Numbered from the stretch's first letter, positions 1-8,836 are shown. The stretch is DNA of 64,000 bases from Paenibacillus aestuarii (GCF_027789125.1 NZ_JAQFVF010000080.1:1-64000), one strand, 5' to 3'. Notes: generated by a model from the letters alone, not told the origin. Translations and numbers: made by a program.

Positions 1-22
1 TTCATTGGATATATTGACTTTT

Positions 23-685
23 TTAGTCTCGATACCGTAGCACATGATTTGCATACAATTCATCATTGTAGAGAAGTTCATGTCCATGTGATGAGCTGAG
101 TAGTGCGGGTTTGATTTCATCAATAATAACGGCGCTATCGATGTTCTCGTTGATATCGATGCTAAAACTTCTAATGGGTGGATGTAAATCCTCCTTACTT
201 GTAATAAAGAGATCTCCTGTTAGAAGTACATTGTCCGTTTCATGATGGTAGATGACATGCCCAGGAGAGTGCCCAGGTGTTAGATAGTATTGGATAGGCA
301 GGTTTGCAAGTGTTTGCTCTGTTAATGGCAGAACCCTATTGGCTACCCCTGTATTCTCAAGGGTATTGAAGTTCGGATAAGGTGCTTCTCCATTGATATA
401 TATAAGTTCTTTCTCATGGGCATATATAGGAATATTGAACTTCTCTAACCACTTCGCAGCACCTTGAATATGATCACTGTGGCCATGGGTAAGTAGAATG
501 GCTTTGGGAGTACCAATAGCTGTGGCTGCCCTCATTTGAGCATCTACTAATCCTTCTAGACCTGTATCGATGATATAAACATCATCATGATCTTTAATTA
601 ACCAAGTATTGACAGGGATATGGATAGGTTCAGTGACTACAGATTCACATTTATATACATGTTCTGAGAGTTGAATCAGGTTCAT
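23..685 (-). CDS. MBL-fold metallo-hydrolase
   Basis: Metallo-beta-lactamase fold hydrolase of about 220 residues, probably cytosolic because no signal peptide is visible. The HxHxDH zinc motif lies at residues 67-72 (HGHSDH). Further metal ligands fit His139 in PGHSPGH and Asp158 in LLTGDLF. The family includes glyoxalase II-like thioesterases and lactonases, and the substrate cannot be read from sequence. I chose the ATG at 685 because an AAGGAAG box lies about 8 nt upstream. A GTG at 694 is in frame but abuts that box. It is followed, with a short gap, by nothing else in the window on this strand; the neighbouring alcohol dehydrogenase-like gene lies upstream on the same strand. Confidence 0.85.
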   Translation of the reverse strand: MNLIQLSEHVYKCESVVTEPIHIPVNTWLIKDHDDVYIIDTGLEGLVDAQMRAATAIGTPKAILLTHGHSDHIQGAAKWLEKFNIPIYAHEKELIYINGEAPYPNFNTLENTGVANRVLPLTEQTLANLPIQYYLTPGHSPGHVIYHHETDNVLLTGDLFITSKEDLHPPIRSFSIDINENIDSAVIIDEIKPALLSSSHGHELLYNDELYANHVLRYRD

Positions 686-740
686 GATAAGCACTTCCTT
701 TTAGTAGGGTTTGGAATTTCTGATATCGTTTTTGAGTGCA

Positions 741-1763
741 TTAAAAATTTTCAATGGCAATTTTACCAATAACTCTGCCCGTTTCCAGCAATGAATGAGC
801 TTTTCGTAAATTCTCAGCATGGATAGGGGAAAGTCGTTCGCTCAGGGTAGTTTTTATCTTTTTACTATCAATTAAATCAGCTACTTCGTTCAAGAGCATG
901 TGTTGTTGAATCATGTCTTCCGTTTGAAACATGGCTCTTGTAAACATCCACTCCCAAACAAAGGTTGCACTTTTGTTTACTAGCGAGAGCATATCAAGCG
1001 GCCCGTCTGCAACGATTGAGCAAATGGTTCCTTGAGGTGCAATCGCGTTCGCCATGTTTTTCCAATGCTTAGCTGTTGCGTTAAGACAAAGAATGTACGG
1101 AACGGTTTCATATCCTAACTGCTTTAATTGGGGGACGAACTCCTCGAAGTGGTTGATGGTGTAGTCAGCCCCTTGCTCTTTTGCCCAAGCAACGGAATCA
1201 GGTCTGGAGGCAGTTCCAATAACGGTCAGTCCAGCCCATTTTGCTAATTGGACAGCTATAGATCCGACTCCGCCTGCTGCTCCAATGATAAGAATCGCTT
1301 TATTCTTATTTTCGTTGGGTTCACGACTAATGTTCATTCGTTCAAACAATGCCTCGTAAGCAGTCAGCGTCGTTAACGGCAGGGCAGCAGCTTGTGCAAA
1401 GTCCAAAGATTTTGGCTTTTTCCCTACAATTCTCTCGTCAATAAGATGGAATTCACTATTACCCCCTTGCCGAGTAATGTCACCAGCGTAATAAACCTCA
1501 TCACCTGGACGGAACAACGTGCAATCCGGGCCAACTTCTTCAACAATACCCGCCACGTCCCAGCCTAAAACTTTGGGGTTTTCTTCAACCTTTTCTTTAG
1601 GTGATCGAACCTTGTAATCAACTGGATTAACGGCCACAGCTTTTACACGAACGAGTAGATCTCGGCCAGTAGCAACTGGCTTTTCAATTTTTAGATCCAA
1701 CAAACTTTCTGGGTTTTCAATAGGCAAATAACGATGCAATCCAACGGCCTTCATTGTTTCCAT
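741..1763 (-). CDS. Zinc-type alcohol dehydrogenase-like MDR oxidoreductase
   Basis: Medium-chain dehydrogenase/reductase of the quinone-reductase branch, about 340 residues. An N-terminal GroES-like domain contains NPVDYKVR and GWDVAGIVEEVG, and the Rossmann fold carries GAAGGVGSIAVQLAKW for NAD(P)H binding. The catalytic zinc cysteines of true alcohol dehydrogenases are not evident, so an NADPH-dependent quinone or enone reductase is more likely. Several in-frame ATGs lie within 21 nt (1775, 1763, 1754). The GAGAGG box touches the first, so 1763 is preferred. It is divergent from an HxlR regulator at 1945, the usual layout for an electrophile-responsive pair, and the shared intergenic region has palindromes. 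Confidence 0.85.
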   Translation of the reverse strand: METMKAVGLHRYLPIENPESLLDLKIEKPVATGRDLLVRVKAVAVNPVDYKVRSPKEKVEENPKVLGWDVAGIVEEVGPDCTLFRPGDEVYYAGDITRQGGNSEFHLIDERIVGKKPKSLDFAQAAALPLTTLTAYEALFERMNISREPNENKNKAILIIGAAGGVGSIAVQLAKWAGLTVIGTASRPDSVAWAKEQGADYTINHFEEFVPQLKQLGYETVPYILCLNATAKHWKNMANAIAPQGTICSIVADGPLDMLSLVNKSATFVWEWMFTRAMFQTEDMIQQHMLLNEVADLIDSKKIKTTLSERLSPIHAENLRKAHSLLETGRVIGKIAIENF

Positions 1764-1870
1764 AGTACATTTCATCCTCTCGTCTAAGTCTTTAGAGTTT
1801 TTTTAACGGTATAAAAATGGGAGTTGGTTACCGTTTATGTTCCGACTTCTGTTATAATAATGCAGTTAGC

Positions 1871-1922
1871 TACTTTATGTAAGTACGCACATTTTTGTTG
1901 TATAGTGTACTTTTTTATACTA
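1871..1922. promoter_or_regulatory. Candidate HxlR operators between divergent genes
   Basis: Two inverted repeats lie between the MDR gene and the HxlR gene. One is TACTTTATGTAAGTA at 1871-1885 (arms TACTT/AAGTA). The other is TAGTGTA/TATACTA at 1903-1922 with one mismatch. HxlR/DUF24 regulators bind short palindromes next to their own genes. A TACTTA/TAAGTA palindrome also lies upstream of the second HxlR gene at 3323-3341. Assignment to either regulator is inference. Confidence 0.4.
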
Positions 1923-1944
1923 AGACTTGAATGGAGGCATACAA

Positions 1945-2322
1945 ATGAAAAGTATTAATACTGAGTATCCATCTTGTCCTGACCCCCGCGGATGTCCAGT
2001 AGAAACCACATTAGAGGTGGTTGGAGGTAAATGGAAGGGCGTTATTTTATATCATTTACTGTCGGAGACAAGGCGCTTTAATGAATTTCGCAGGTTAATG
2101 CCAGATATCACACAGCGAATGTTGACCCTTCAGCTTCGTGAATTAGAAGATGGTGGAGTAGTACACAGGGAGGTTTATAAAGAGGTTCCGCCAAAGGTTG
2201 AATATTCGTTGACGGAGTTCGGTCGTACCTTAGAACCCATTATTAATCTCATGAGAGACTGGGGGTTGAGGTACAACCAGGAGATTGCAAACAAAAGGGA
2301 TATGTTAGTAAAAGTGAAGTAA
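1945..2322 (+). CDS. HxlR family transcriptional regulator
   Basis: Winged-helix regulator of the HxlR (DUF24/MarR-like) family, 125 residues. The N-terminal CPDPRGCPVE has the conserved cysteine that senses thiol-reactive species in relatives such as YodB and HypR. It is followed by the family core VGGKWKGVIL, RFNEFRRLMPDITQRML and PPKVEYSLTEFG. The ATG at 1945 has GGAGG 7-9 nt upstream; a TTG at 1927 in the same frame has none. Divergence from an MDR oxidoreductase suggests that it controls that gene and itself in response to quinones or aldehydes, which is inferred. Confidence 0.9.
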   Translation: MKSINTEYPSCPDPRGCPVETTLEVVGGKWKGVILYHLLSETRRFNEFRRLMPDITQRMLTLQLRELEDGGVVHREVYKEVPPKVEYSLTEFGRTLEPIINLMRDWGLRYNQEIANKRDMLVKVK

Positions 2323-2402
2323 TAAATTACTTGCGTCACTCGAATCCAATTACAGACTTACAGGGCTCACGAGTGGTCTAGCTGAAGTTAACCTCATAAT
2401 AA

Positions 2403-2473
2403 GAGCGCCTCCTTGATGGTGTTGGGTAATTACCCGTCGACAAACCCATCATACCGAGGCGCTCCTTTTTTTG
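2403..2473 (+). terminator. Hairpin terminator after HxlR gene
   Basis: Outer stem GAGCGCCTC pairs with GAGGCGCTC, inner stem GATGG pairs with CCATC, and a T-run (CTTTTTTT) follows. It lies about 80 nt after the regulator stop codon. Confidence 0.7.
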
Positions 2474-2905
2474 ACAAAGCCCATTTCTTAGGCTATACAG
2501 CTATGTTTAGCTCAACGATTAAGACACACAATTCAGCGTGATCATAACGATTAAAACCTGATTAATTTATCACTGAAAAAGAGGACATCGTTCAGTTTGC
2601 AAACCTGTCTATGAAGGTGGTGCAAATGAGGCTTCTTTGAGACAAGTTCAAAAAAACTATGAGAAATTTAGTGCTTGTGAAGAAGGATTTATCGTTTGTC
2701 AGAAAAACCTCCGAAGCAGACACACGTGACCCAAACTGGAAACGATTAAGCTTACTGGGAACGATAGCGAAAAAAGAACTGCTTCATAAACGACGAAGGA
2801 GCTGCCGCGCAGCTCCTTTTAATATTGTACATATGTCCGCCGGATCGGCTACCTTTTCTCCGCTAACGAGGAGGCTAACTCGAAAAAATTAAATTAAGGT
2901 TCAAC
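2474..2905. other. Intergenic region with a second hairpin, no supported gene
   Basis: About 430 nt between two convergent regulator genes. It holds a perfect hairpin GGAGCTGC-CGC-GCAGCTCC followed by TTTT at 2798-2820, a plausible terminator. Open frames here (for example 2659-2892) run straight through this hairpin, lack a ribosome binding site and resemble no family that I recognise. Confidence 0.5.
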
Positions 2906-3268
2906 TTACAAGTCGGCTGAGTTACTTGTTGTGATTTGGTTTGTGAGCTTCTTTCGCTCAACATGGATGGCTCCCCATTGATGTATAGTCTCCATCACCG
3001 GAGACAGGCTCATGCCGTATTCCGTGATGGAGTATTCCACTTTCGGAGGGACTTGCGGATAAATGACTCGTTTAACGATCCCTTCCTCCTCCAATTCGCG
3101 CAGATGGAGCGTAAGCATCCTTTGCGTGATACCGGGTAGCAATCTTCTTAACTCATTGAACCGCAAAGGTTCACCTTGAAGCAAGAGATAAATGATTAAC
3201 GGCTTCCATTTGCCGACGATCGTATCCAGCGTCCCAACGAATTGGCATTTATTAGGGTTCTTTTGCAT
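2906..3268 (-). CDS. HxlR family transcriptional regulator (second copy)
   Basis: A second HxlR regulator, 120 residues, related to the one at 1945. It carries CQFVGTLDTIVGKWKPLII, RFNELRRLLPGITQRML and PPKVEYSITEYG. One Cys lies near the N-terminus (KCQF) at the redox-sensing position of relatives. The start is the ATG at 3268 with CTGGAGGC 6 nt upstream; the longer open frame to 3313 has no ribosome binding site. It is divergent from the Old Yellow Enzyme gene at 3548, which is probably its target. A TTTTTTATACTA block upstream also occurs upstream of the first HxlR gene (1911-1922). Confidence 0.9.
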   Translation of the reverse strand: MQKNPNKCQFVGTLDTIVGKWKPLIIYLLLQGEPLRFNELRRLLPGITQRMLTLHLRELEEEGIVKRVIYPQVPPKVEYSITEYGMSLSPVMETIHQWGAIHVERKKLTNQITTSNSADL

Positions 3269-3322
3269 ACGTTTGCCTCCAGTACAGGTACCTTTTTTTA
3301 TACTATACCACATTATTGTGCC

Positions 3323-3341
3323 TACTTACGATAAATAAGTA
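3323..3341. promoter_or_regulatory. Candidate HxlR operator palindrome
   Basis: Perfect six-base arms TACTTA/TAAGTA separated by CGATAAA, between the divergent HxlR gene and the ene-reductase gene. The arms match the palindrome at 1871-1885 near the other HxlR regulator. Confidence 0.4.
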
Positions 3342-3547
3342 TGTATTATATGATAAGCGCATGAAGTTAATCATTTTAATTACAGAAGGGAAGTTTGAAT
3401 CATGGCAACTGTACTGTACATCATCGAACCCCCCCCTAATTAGCTCCAATTGAAATAGGACACAGCTATACGAAAAAGATTTCACAGTGGTAAATTTACG
3501 ATTAAGGACTTACCTACGGTACAAATAACACATTGTTGGAGGGAATT

Positions 3548-4609
3548 ATGAATACAACTCAATCAGTTCAGGAATTGTTTAAACCTGTTGTCATAGGAAA
3601 TATGACACTACAAAGCCGCATCGTGATGGCTCCGATGACACGCGCTTTTTCCCCTGAAGGCATTCCAGGTTCGGATGTCGCTGCCTATTATCGGCGCAGG
3701 GCCGAGAATGGTGTAGGTCTTATTGTGACGGAGGGAACGGTTGTGAACCATCCGGATGCTCATCAGCAGCCTGGCGTCAATTTGCCGCACTTTTATGGGG
3801 AAAAAGCACTGCTTGGGTGGTCAAAGGTAGTGGAAGAAGTTCATGCAGCGGGAGGTAAGATTATTCCGCAATTATTCCATGCGGGCGGCACAGACCCAAA
3901 CCGTAATGTGACAGTGCTTACGGAAGCGGAGATTACGAAAATAATCGAAGCGTTCGCGCAGGCGGCAGCCGATGCCCAACGGCTTGGTTTTGACGGTATT
4001 GAACTCCAAGGAGCACATGGATTCCTGATCGATCAATTCTTCTGGAAAAAAACGAATCAGCGCACGGACCGTTATGGCGGTGATATCGTATCACGAACAC
4101 AGTTTGCTGTAGAGTTAATTGAGGCTTGCCGCCGGGCCGTCGGACCGGATTTTCCGATCGTGCTGAGACTGTCACAATGGAAATCATCGGATTTTACGGC
4201 CAAGCTGGCTGAAACGCCCGAGCAACTCGATCAATTTCTCACGCCGCTGGTTAGAGCCGGTGTGGACGTATTCCACTGCTCCACCCGCCGCTTCTGGGAG
4301 CCCGAATTTGACGGTTCTGATCTGAATCTGGCAGGTTGGGTCAAGAAGCTGACTGGCAAACCTACCATAACGGTTGGATCGGTCGGGCTGGATAGTGACG
4401 TCATAACTTACTTAGGTGAAGGAAAAGGCTCAGGGGCAGAGATCTCCAGCATCGACAAACTGATTGGGAGACTGGCCCAGGAGGAATTCGATTTGGTATC
4501 CGTAGGGAGATCCTTGCTCGCTGATCCCGCTTGGGCAGTCAAGCTTCGTGATGGTCGATGGAGCGAGTTAATACCGTTTACTGCAGAATCAGCTAATGTT
4601 TTGTACTAA
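3548..4609 (+). CDS. Old Yellow Enzyme family NADH:flavin oxidoreductase
   Basis: FMN-dependent ene-reductase fold of about 353 residues that would reduce activated C=C bonds of electrophiles. N-terminal LFKPVVIGNMTLQSRIVMAP, GLIVTEGTVV, RYGGD, VLRLSQW and the FMN-phosphate motif VGRSLLADPAW are all present. The ATG at 3548 follows TTGGAGGGAATT. Two oddities are visible. The usual catalytic pair (His/Asn or His/His, as in ELHGAHGYL) reads Gln154/His157 here. The loop after LFHAGG is short, going almost directly to LTEAEI, where relatives carry some 20 more residues. Activity may be altered. It is divergent from an HxlR regulator. Confidence 0.88.
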   Translation: MNTTQSVQELFKPVVIGNMTLQSRIVMAPMTRAFSPEGIPGSDVAAYYRRRAENGVGLIVTEGTVVNHPDAHQQPGVNLPHFYGEKALLGWSKVVEEVHAAGGKIIPQLFHAGGTDPNRNVTVLTEAEITKIIEAFAQAAADAQRLGFDGIELQGAHGFLIDQFFWKKTNQRTDRYGGDIVSRTQFAVELIEACRRAVGPDFPIVLRLSQWKSSDFTAKLAETPEQLDQFLTPLVRAGVDVFHCSTRRFWEPEFDGSDLNLAGWVKKLTGKPTITVGSVGLDSDVITYLGEGKGSGAEISSIDKLIGRLAQEEFDLVSVGRSLLADPAWAVKLRDGRWSELIPFTAESANVLY

Positions 4610-4661
4610 TAGCAGCTGCATGAGTCTCATTAAACTCTTCTGCCTGTTACTTCAACAAACA

Positions 4662-4688
4662 AAGGCGGCCGTTCGTACCGGCTGCCTT
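4662..4688 (+). terminator. Terminator after the ene-reductase gene
   Basis: Stem AAGGCGGCCG/CGGCTGCCTT (one G-T pair) with loop TTCGTAC, about 50 nt after the stop codon. It has no long T-run, so it is a modest candidate. Confidence 0.5.
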
Positions 4689-4819
4689 CATATCGTGATT
4701 GAACTATAGTTCTTTCAGTTAGTGGAACCACAGCCGATATTAGTTATTATTTTTTAAAAAAAGATACTACTACTACGACCTCTTCTCGCGATCATCTAGA
4801 GTGGTAAGTTCTAAAAAGC

Positions 4820-5066
4820 TCACGTAGCGAGCGTCTCGTCCTTAATCCCAGAAGTGGCAATCCCTTCGACAAAGTATTTCTAACATACAATAAATATGGT
4901 GAAACACGGAATAAGTGACAATACCGACATGGCAAACATTGGCCCCCAATAAGACTGTGAGCTGGAATCAGCTTTTATCCCCTTTGAAGACAGATATTTT
5001 AGTCCTTCTTCAATCCCATTAACTTCCGTTTTAATTCCACCTTTATTTGAAAATACCGAAAGGATA
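4820..5066 (-). pseudogene. Remnant of an ABC sugar permease C-terminus
   Basis: Minus-strand translation gives a permease-like tail. It contains SYWGPMFAMSVLSLIP, a hydrophobic stretch, an in-frame TAG at 4880-4882, and then KYFVEGIATSGIKD. The last motif is the classic end of MalG-type (CUT1) permeases (KYFVEGIATSGLKG). No N-terminal part remains upstream. An internal stop, no start and no partner genes make this a relic. Confidence 0.7.
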
Positions 5067-5291
5067 ATCTCTGTAAATTAGTGATTCTGAAATCCAAAAT
5101 ATCTTAGCTTTAAATTTCTTTGATGCTTCAAGTGGAAACTTCTCATTAAATATAAATCGGGCGTTTATATCAAAAATTAATGTCCAAGGCTCTACATGAT
5201 CAACTCCAAGGGCTGATCTCATAGTAACGGATAAGTTTCATTTTCGACGACAGTTGGATCCGCCTTTATACAAAGTAAGATTCCATGCCAT
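5043..5291 (-). pseudogene. Broken small gene of unknown family
   Basis: An ATG at 5291 follows AAAGAGGTGCTAACA and opens MAWNLTLYKGG, then meets a stop. The reading resumes through two frame changes: ADPTVVENETYPLL in one frame, then a clean stretch with GVDHVEPWTLIFDINARF and PLEASKKFKAKIFW ending in YPFGIFK. The alternation of coherent frames looks like a gene of about 82 codons with two compensating indels. I do not recognise the family. Its 3' end overlaps the permease remnant in another frame. Confidence 0.45.
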
Positions 5292-5430
5292 TGTTAGCAC
5301 CTCTTTAAGCACTTTAGTAAAATATTGTAAGTTTTTCTTAATACTTATGTAATATTGAAGGGTTATCATATAGTCTGCACCTGCAATCGTGGTCTGAATT
5401 TAAAAAACATGATATACAGAAAGGAGACGG

Positions 5431-5772
5431 TTGTTCAATAGATTGCGAAAGGCGCGCAAGTCGTTAATGGAATGGCACGTGGCCAAGCTGAAAGATAGTC
5501 CTTACGTTAGCCGTCGCAGCCAGGATTGGTTAAAGATTGTTTGGTACGAAGAGGCAAAGGTATTCATATCAGGATACCGCAAAGACGAGTTTGGAAGGCT
5601 TGCATGCGTCGAAGATGATCACGGCAGGAAACGTCCTGTAGTCATCATAGAACTTGGCGTTCCGCCTAAGCACAGTAAAGCTTTCTATTCTATCGCTAAA
5701 CAACTGGCGACAGGACAAGACCTTTGTTTATTTAGGGGATCCGCCAACAGAACACGAAAAAACGTACACTAA
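5431..5772 (+). pseudogene. Fragment of LigD-type ATP-dependent DNA ligase
   Basis: The translation carries LKDSPYVSRRSQDWLKIVW, FISGYRKDEFG and VIELGVPPKHSKAFY. These match the region around nucleotidyl-transferase motif V and the start of the OB fold in Bacillus/Paenibacillus LigD-type ligases (SPY..GR..DWLKI, GYRKKEFG). The active-site KYDG lysine region and the C-terminus are missing, and the last 15 codons drift into unrelated sequence. A TTG at 5431 has AAGGAG 4 nt upstream, so a 113-residue product could be made, but it could not be a working ligase. Confidence 0.7.
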
Positions 5773-6005
5773 GCTAAGTAGTGAAATGTTTACTATTATA
5801 CACTTGTCTATAGTAACTTGTCGTATTTTGTTTACACCCTTTAAACCATTTCATTTTTCGACAATTAGCCGAGAGTCCATTTTGTTATATCAATTTATCG
5901 TGGATCTTTCCTTGGTAATTTTTTTTCGATGACTTTTGCAATAGCGACGTATTTTATTCAACAATACTAATAAATTTTACTTTTGTAGAAAAAAGGAGAA
6001 AAATA

Positions 6006-6824
6006 GTGAACAGCGAATTAGAAACATTCATTAAAGTTGGTTCAGTTTTAAAAGATCTCTTACAGGATGACGTAGCAGTTGCTATATCAGATACTACAGC
6101 ATGGGTGTATTATAGACCTGGCGATACCCTTGACCATAAAATTAAGCCTGGAGATAAAATAAATGTGGAAGAACCTATATACAAAGTAATTCATGAAGAC
6201 TGGCAATGTGCTGGAATAGTGCCTAAAGAGTTTTATGGTGTTCTCTTTAAAGGTATTGCCACTCCAATCAAAGGATTCGCTGGGGAAGTTATTGGCGCCA
6301 TTGCGATTTCCAAAAGCTTGATCAACCAAGCGAAAATCGAAGAAGCGGCACAAATTATGTTTAGCTCGTTAGAACAGACAAATGCAAGTGTCGAAGAGAT
6401 TGCATCAACTGCCCAAAATCTCTCATCTTCAATGAATAACATTGTTGAGTCTGCTAACTCAGCGGAACAAAAAATAAAAGAAACAGATTCAATACTGAAT
6501 TTAATAAAAGATATTTCTACCCAATCAAACCTGTTGGCTTTAAATGCAGCAATCGAAGCGGCAAGAGTGGGAGAAGCAGGAAAGGGTTTTGCCGTTGTTG
6601 CAGACGAAATGCGAAAACTCTCACAAACCAGCGGTGAATCAGCAAAGAAAATAACACAGATACTTGTAGAGATGAGAAAGTCTATTGATGGAATTATTAA
6701 TGAGATTAGTAGCACAAATATGGGGGCAGAATCACAAGCCGCTGCTACTGAACAAATAGCCGCATCCTTAGAGGAGATTACCTCAAGCTCAGAGTTGTTA
6801 GTAAATTTGACGAAAATTGTGTAA
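6006..6824 (+). CDS. Soluble methyl-accepting chemotaxis protein (YfmS-like)
   Basis: Cytoplasmic chemoreceptor of 272 residues without membrane segments. Residues 1 to about 105 form a sensory domain with [20 protein letters not shown] and IGAIAISKS. The rest is an antiparallel coiled-coil signalling domain with the conserved hairpin tip [26 protein letters not shown] split across residues of about 175-200. It should dock CheA/CheW. The start is GTG at 6006 with AAAGGAG 7 nt upstream. The C-terminus is short after [15 protein letters not shown], as in YfmS-type soluble receptors. No other chemotaxis genes are adjacent. Confidence 0.85.
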   Translation: MNSELETFIKVGSVLKDLLQDDVAVAISDTTAWVYYRPGDTLDHKIKPGDKINVEEPIYKVIHEDWQCAGIVPKEFYGVLFKGIATPIKGFAGEVIGAIAISKSLINQAKIEEAAQIMFSSLEQTNASVEEIASTAQNLSSSMNNIVESANSAEQKIKETDSILNLIKDISTQSNLLALNAAIEAARVGEAGKGFAVVADEMRKLSQTSGESAKKITQILVEMRKSIDGIINEISSTNMGAESQAAATEQIAASLEEITSSSELLVNLTKIV

Positions 6825-7071
6825 TAAAACCAATAAAGTCATGAAGTCATTTATTATGAATATAGCTGCTCGCAAGATAAAAGTATGAATAGATTGTCAA
6901 ATTTTTCTCGTCAGTCTGAGTGAGGTATACTCCTGCTTCCTTTTTTGTCATAAGGGACGGCTTGCAACTGCCTTTCTTTGTTGCTCATCTGAACCATTAA
7001 TTGTATATCCAAAATATCATCTGAACCTTCGTCCCCGTTAGTGTAGCCACCCCCTCGGATGTAATCACTCC
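6825..7071. other. Intergenic region, nothing recognised
   Basis: The stretch after the chemoreceptor gene has no supported gene, repeat or RNA motif. It ends in the terminator-like hairpin at 7072-7096. Confidence 0.4.
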
Positions 7072-7096
7072 AGGGTCCTTATCGGACCCTTTTACT
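7072..7096 (+). terminator. Terminator-like hairpin
   Basis: Perfect stem AGGGTCC/GGACCCT with loop TTATC, followed by a T-rich tail (TTTACTTTTT). It separates the chemoreceptor gene from the kinase gene. Confidence 0.65.
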
Positions 7097-7174
7097 TTTT
7101 ACAAAAATTTCCGTTCTGTGTAGTCCGCTGATCCTCTGCTATAATAAATCAAAAATATTATCTTCGGAGGCCGT

Positions 7175-8662
7175 ATGGACATACTGAGATCTAAACTTAA
7201 AGAAGAACTAATCAACAAAAATCCCGAATTAATTCATGATTTATTTCATCGTTTTTTGAATTTAAGTTCTGAATTTATGTGTATAACCTCCCTTCAAGAA
7301 GGGGATATCATATTTGTCAATCAGGCTTTTCTCGACAGAGTTGGGTACGGTAAAGATAAAGCACTATCTTCTTCTGTGATTGATTTGAATATATGGGAAA
7401 CTGCCAATAATAGAGGGCCATTCATTGAGCTACTGAAAAAAAACGGAACCATTGAGGGCTTTGAACAAAGCTTTCGCGATAAACATGGACGTGTAATTAC
7501 ATACATACTTTCTGCTGAGCTGATCAAGCTATTTGACGTTGAATGTATCTTGACATCGGGCCGGGATATTTCTCAAAAGACGAGCTTGGAAGAATTCCAT
7601 CATAATCAAATGGTTGAAGAATTACGCCAAACCGTTAACGCCATTAATAGTCTTATCATAAAGCTGAAGAAACGGGCAGATGGTCAATTGGTTTATGTAT
7701 TGGCAGAAGGCAAATTAGCCGAACAACTTGGATATACAACATTAAATAGCTATGGAAAAACCGTTAATGAGCTATTCCCCGGGTTAATGGAAATTGAAGG
7801 TGATTATTATAAACAAGCGCTAAAAGGTCATACGGTAAATTTTGAAATAAAATTGGGAGATCGAATCCTCTATAAAACTCTCTCACCTTATTGGGAGCAT
7901 AACCAAATCACGGGCATCATCGGATCTGCGATTGATATCACTGAACAGAAAGATTTAGCACGCTTGCTGCAGACTTCTGAGATCAGTGCCTCATTGGGAC
8001 AGCTTGCCTTGGGGGTTGCTCATGAAATTAGAAATCCGTTAACTTCAATTAAGGGATTTGTTCATTTACTTGGCGAGATATTGGATAAAAATGGAATTGA
8101 TAAAGGCAAAGAATATGTGGACTTAATTATGACCGAGCTCACACGGATCAATGATCTTGTCAGTGAAATGCTGTGGCTGCGGAAGCCTAAAGATACTCAA
8201 AATCCGCAAGAAACGTTCGCTGTCTCCACGATGATTAGTGAAATTCTTCCTCTAGTCACTGTCGAAGCAAACCTGAAGAGCATTCAGATTATTTTGGATT
8301 ATGATTTTACTGGCCTAATCATGAAAGGAAACTCCGCTGTCTTGAAGCAAGTCATTTTGAATCTATGTAAAAATGGAATTGAAGCCATGAATGAAGGGGG
8401 GATCCTCATCATTTCAGGAGCAAGTTCCGGTGCAATGTTAACAATTTCAATCAAGGATAGCGGGCCAGGGATTCCAGATGAGATTAAGTATCAAATATTT
8501 AACCCTTTTTTTACTACGAAGCCGTCAGGCAACGGACTTGGACTATTTATTTCTAAACAGATTATTCATGAAGTGGGCGGGACCCTCACCTTAGATTCAG
8601 ACACTTCAGGAACCACAGCACTTATATCTTTTTTAAATCATAGCTTCAACCAAAACTCATAA
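7175..8662 (+). CDS. PAS-domain sensor histidine kinase (sporulation-kinase-like)
   Basis: Histidine kinase of 495 residues with no transmembrane helix. A PAS domain spans about 28-133 (DIIFVNQAFLDRVGY). A second PAS-like region spans about 150-255 and ends in IIGSAIDITEQKDL. The HisKA helix carries the phosphorylated His283 in LGVAHEIRNPLTSIKGF. The HATPase domain shows an N box (NLCKNGIEAMNEGG), DSGPGIP and TTKPSGNGLGLF. The H-box wording is that of KinA/KinE-type kinases feeding the Spo0F phosphorelay. No response regulator is adjacent, as expected for phosphorelay kinases. The ATG at 7175 has GGAGG upstream. The phosphorelay role is inferred. Confidence 0.88.
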   Translation: MDILRSKLKEELINKNPELIHDLFHRFLNLSSEFMCITSLQEGDIIFVNQAFLDRVGYGKDKALSSSVIDLNIWETANNRGPFIELLKKNGTIEGFEQSFRDKHGRVITYILSAELIKLFDVECILTSGRDISQKTSLEEFHHNQMVEELRQTVNAINSLIIKLKKRADGQLVYVLAEGKLAEQLGYTTLNSYGKTVNELFPGLMEIEGDYYKQALKGHTVNFEIKLGDRILYKTLSPYWEHNQITGIIGSAIDITEQKDLARLLQTSEISASLGQLALGVAHEIRNPLTSIKGFVHLLGEILDKNGIDKGKEYVDLIMTELTRINDLVSEMLWLRKPKDTQNPQETFAVSTMISEILPLVTVEANLKSIQIILDYDFTGLIMKGNSAVLKQVILNLCKNGIEAMNEGGILIISGASSGAMLTISIKDSGPGIPDEIKYQIFNPFFTTKPSGNGLGLFISKQIIHEVGGTLTLDSDTSGTTALISFLNHSFNQNS

Positions 8663-8763
8663 CCTGATGAAATTCCACTCTGTTTCACGATCCTGCCCGG
8701 TAGTTTAACGAATAAGTCATGATTACAAATGACCTCACCTCCTCCCAGCCCCCCGTTGGGAAT

Positions 8764-8836
8764 GGGATAAAGCTCTTGTCATTTGTTTTGACAAGAACTT
8801 TATCCCATAAAAATAAAAACCGCTATTTAAGCGGCA
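8764..8836. terminator. Two hairpins closing convergent genes
   Basis: A long stem GGGATAAAG-CTCTTGTCA / TGACAAGAA-CTTTATCCC lies at 8764-8806. A second short stem, CCGCT/AGCGG, lies at 8820-8834 and is followed on the minus strand by TTTTTATTTTTAT. The first can end the kinase transcript and the second the EVE gene transcript arriving from the other side. Confidence 0.65.

Noticed and set aside
2659-2892. 77-codon plus-strand open frame
   Set aside because: It runs through a perfect hairpin terminator, has no ribosome binding site and matches no family.
5654-5932. 92-codon plus-strand open frame overlapping the ligase fragment
   Set aside because: It is a different frame of the ligase remnant followed by AT-rich intergenic sequence, with no ribosome site.
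6233-6715. 160-codon minus-strand frame inside the chemoreceptor gene
   Set aside because: It is antisense to a conserved coiled-coil region; such mirror frames arise from codon bias.
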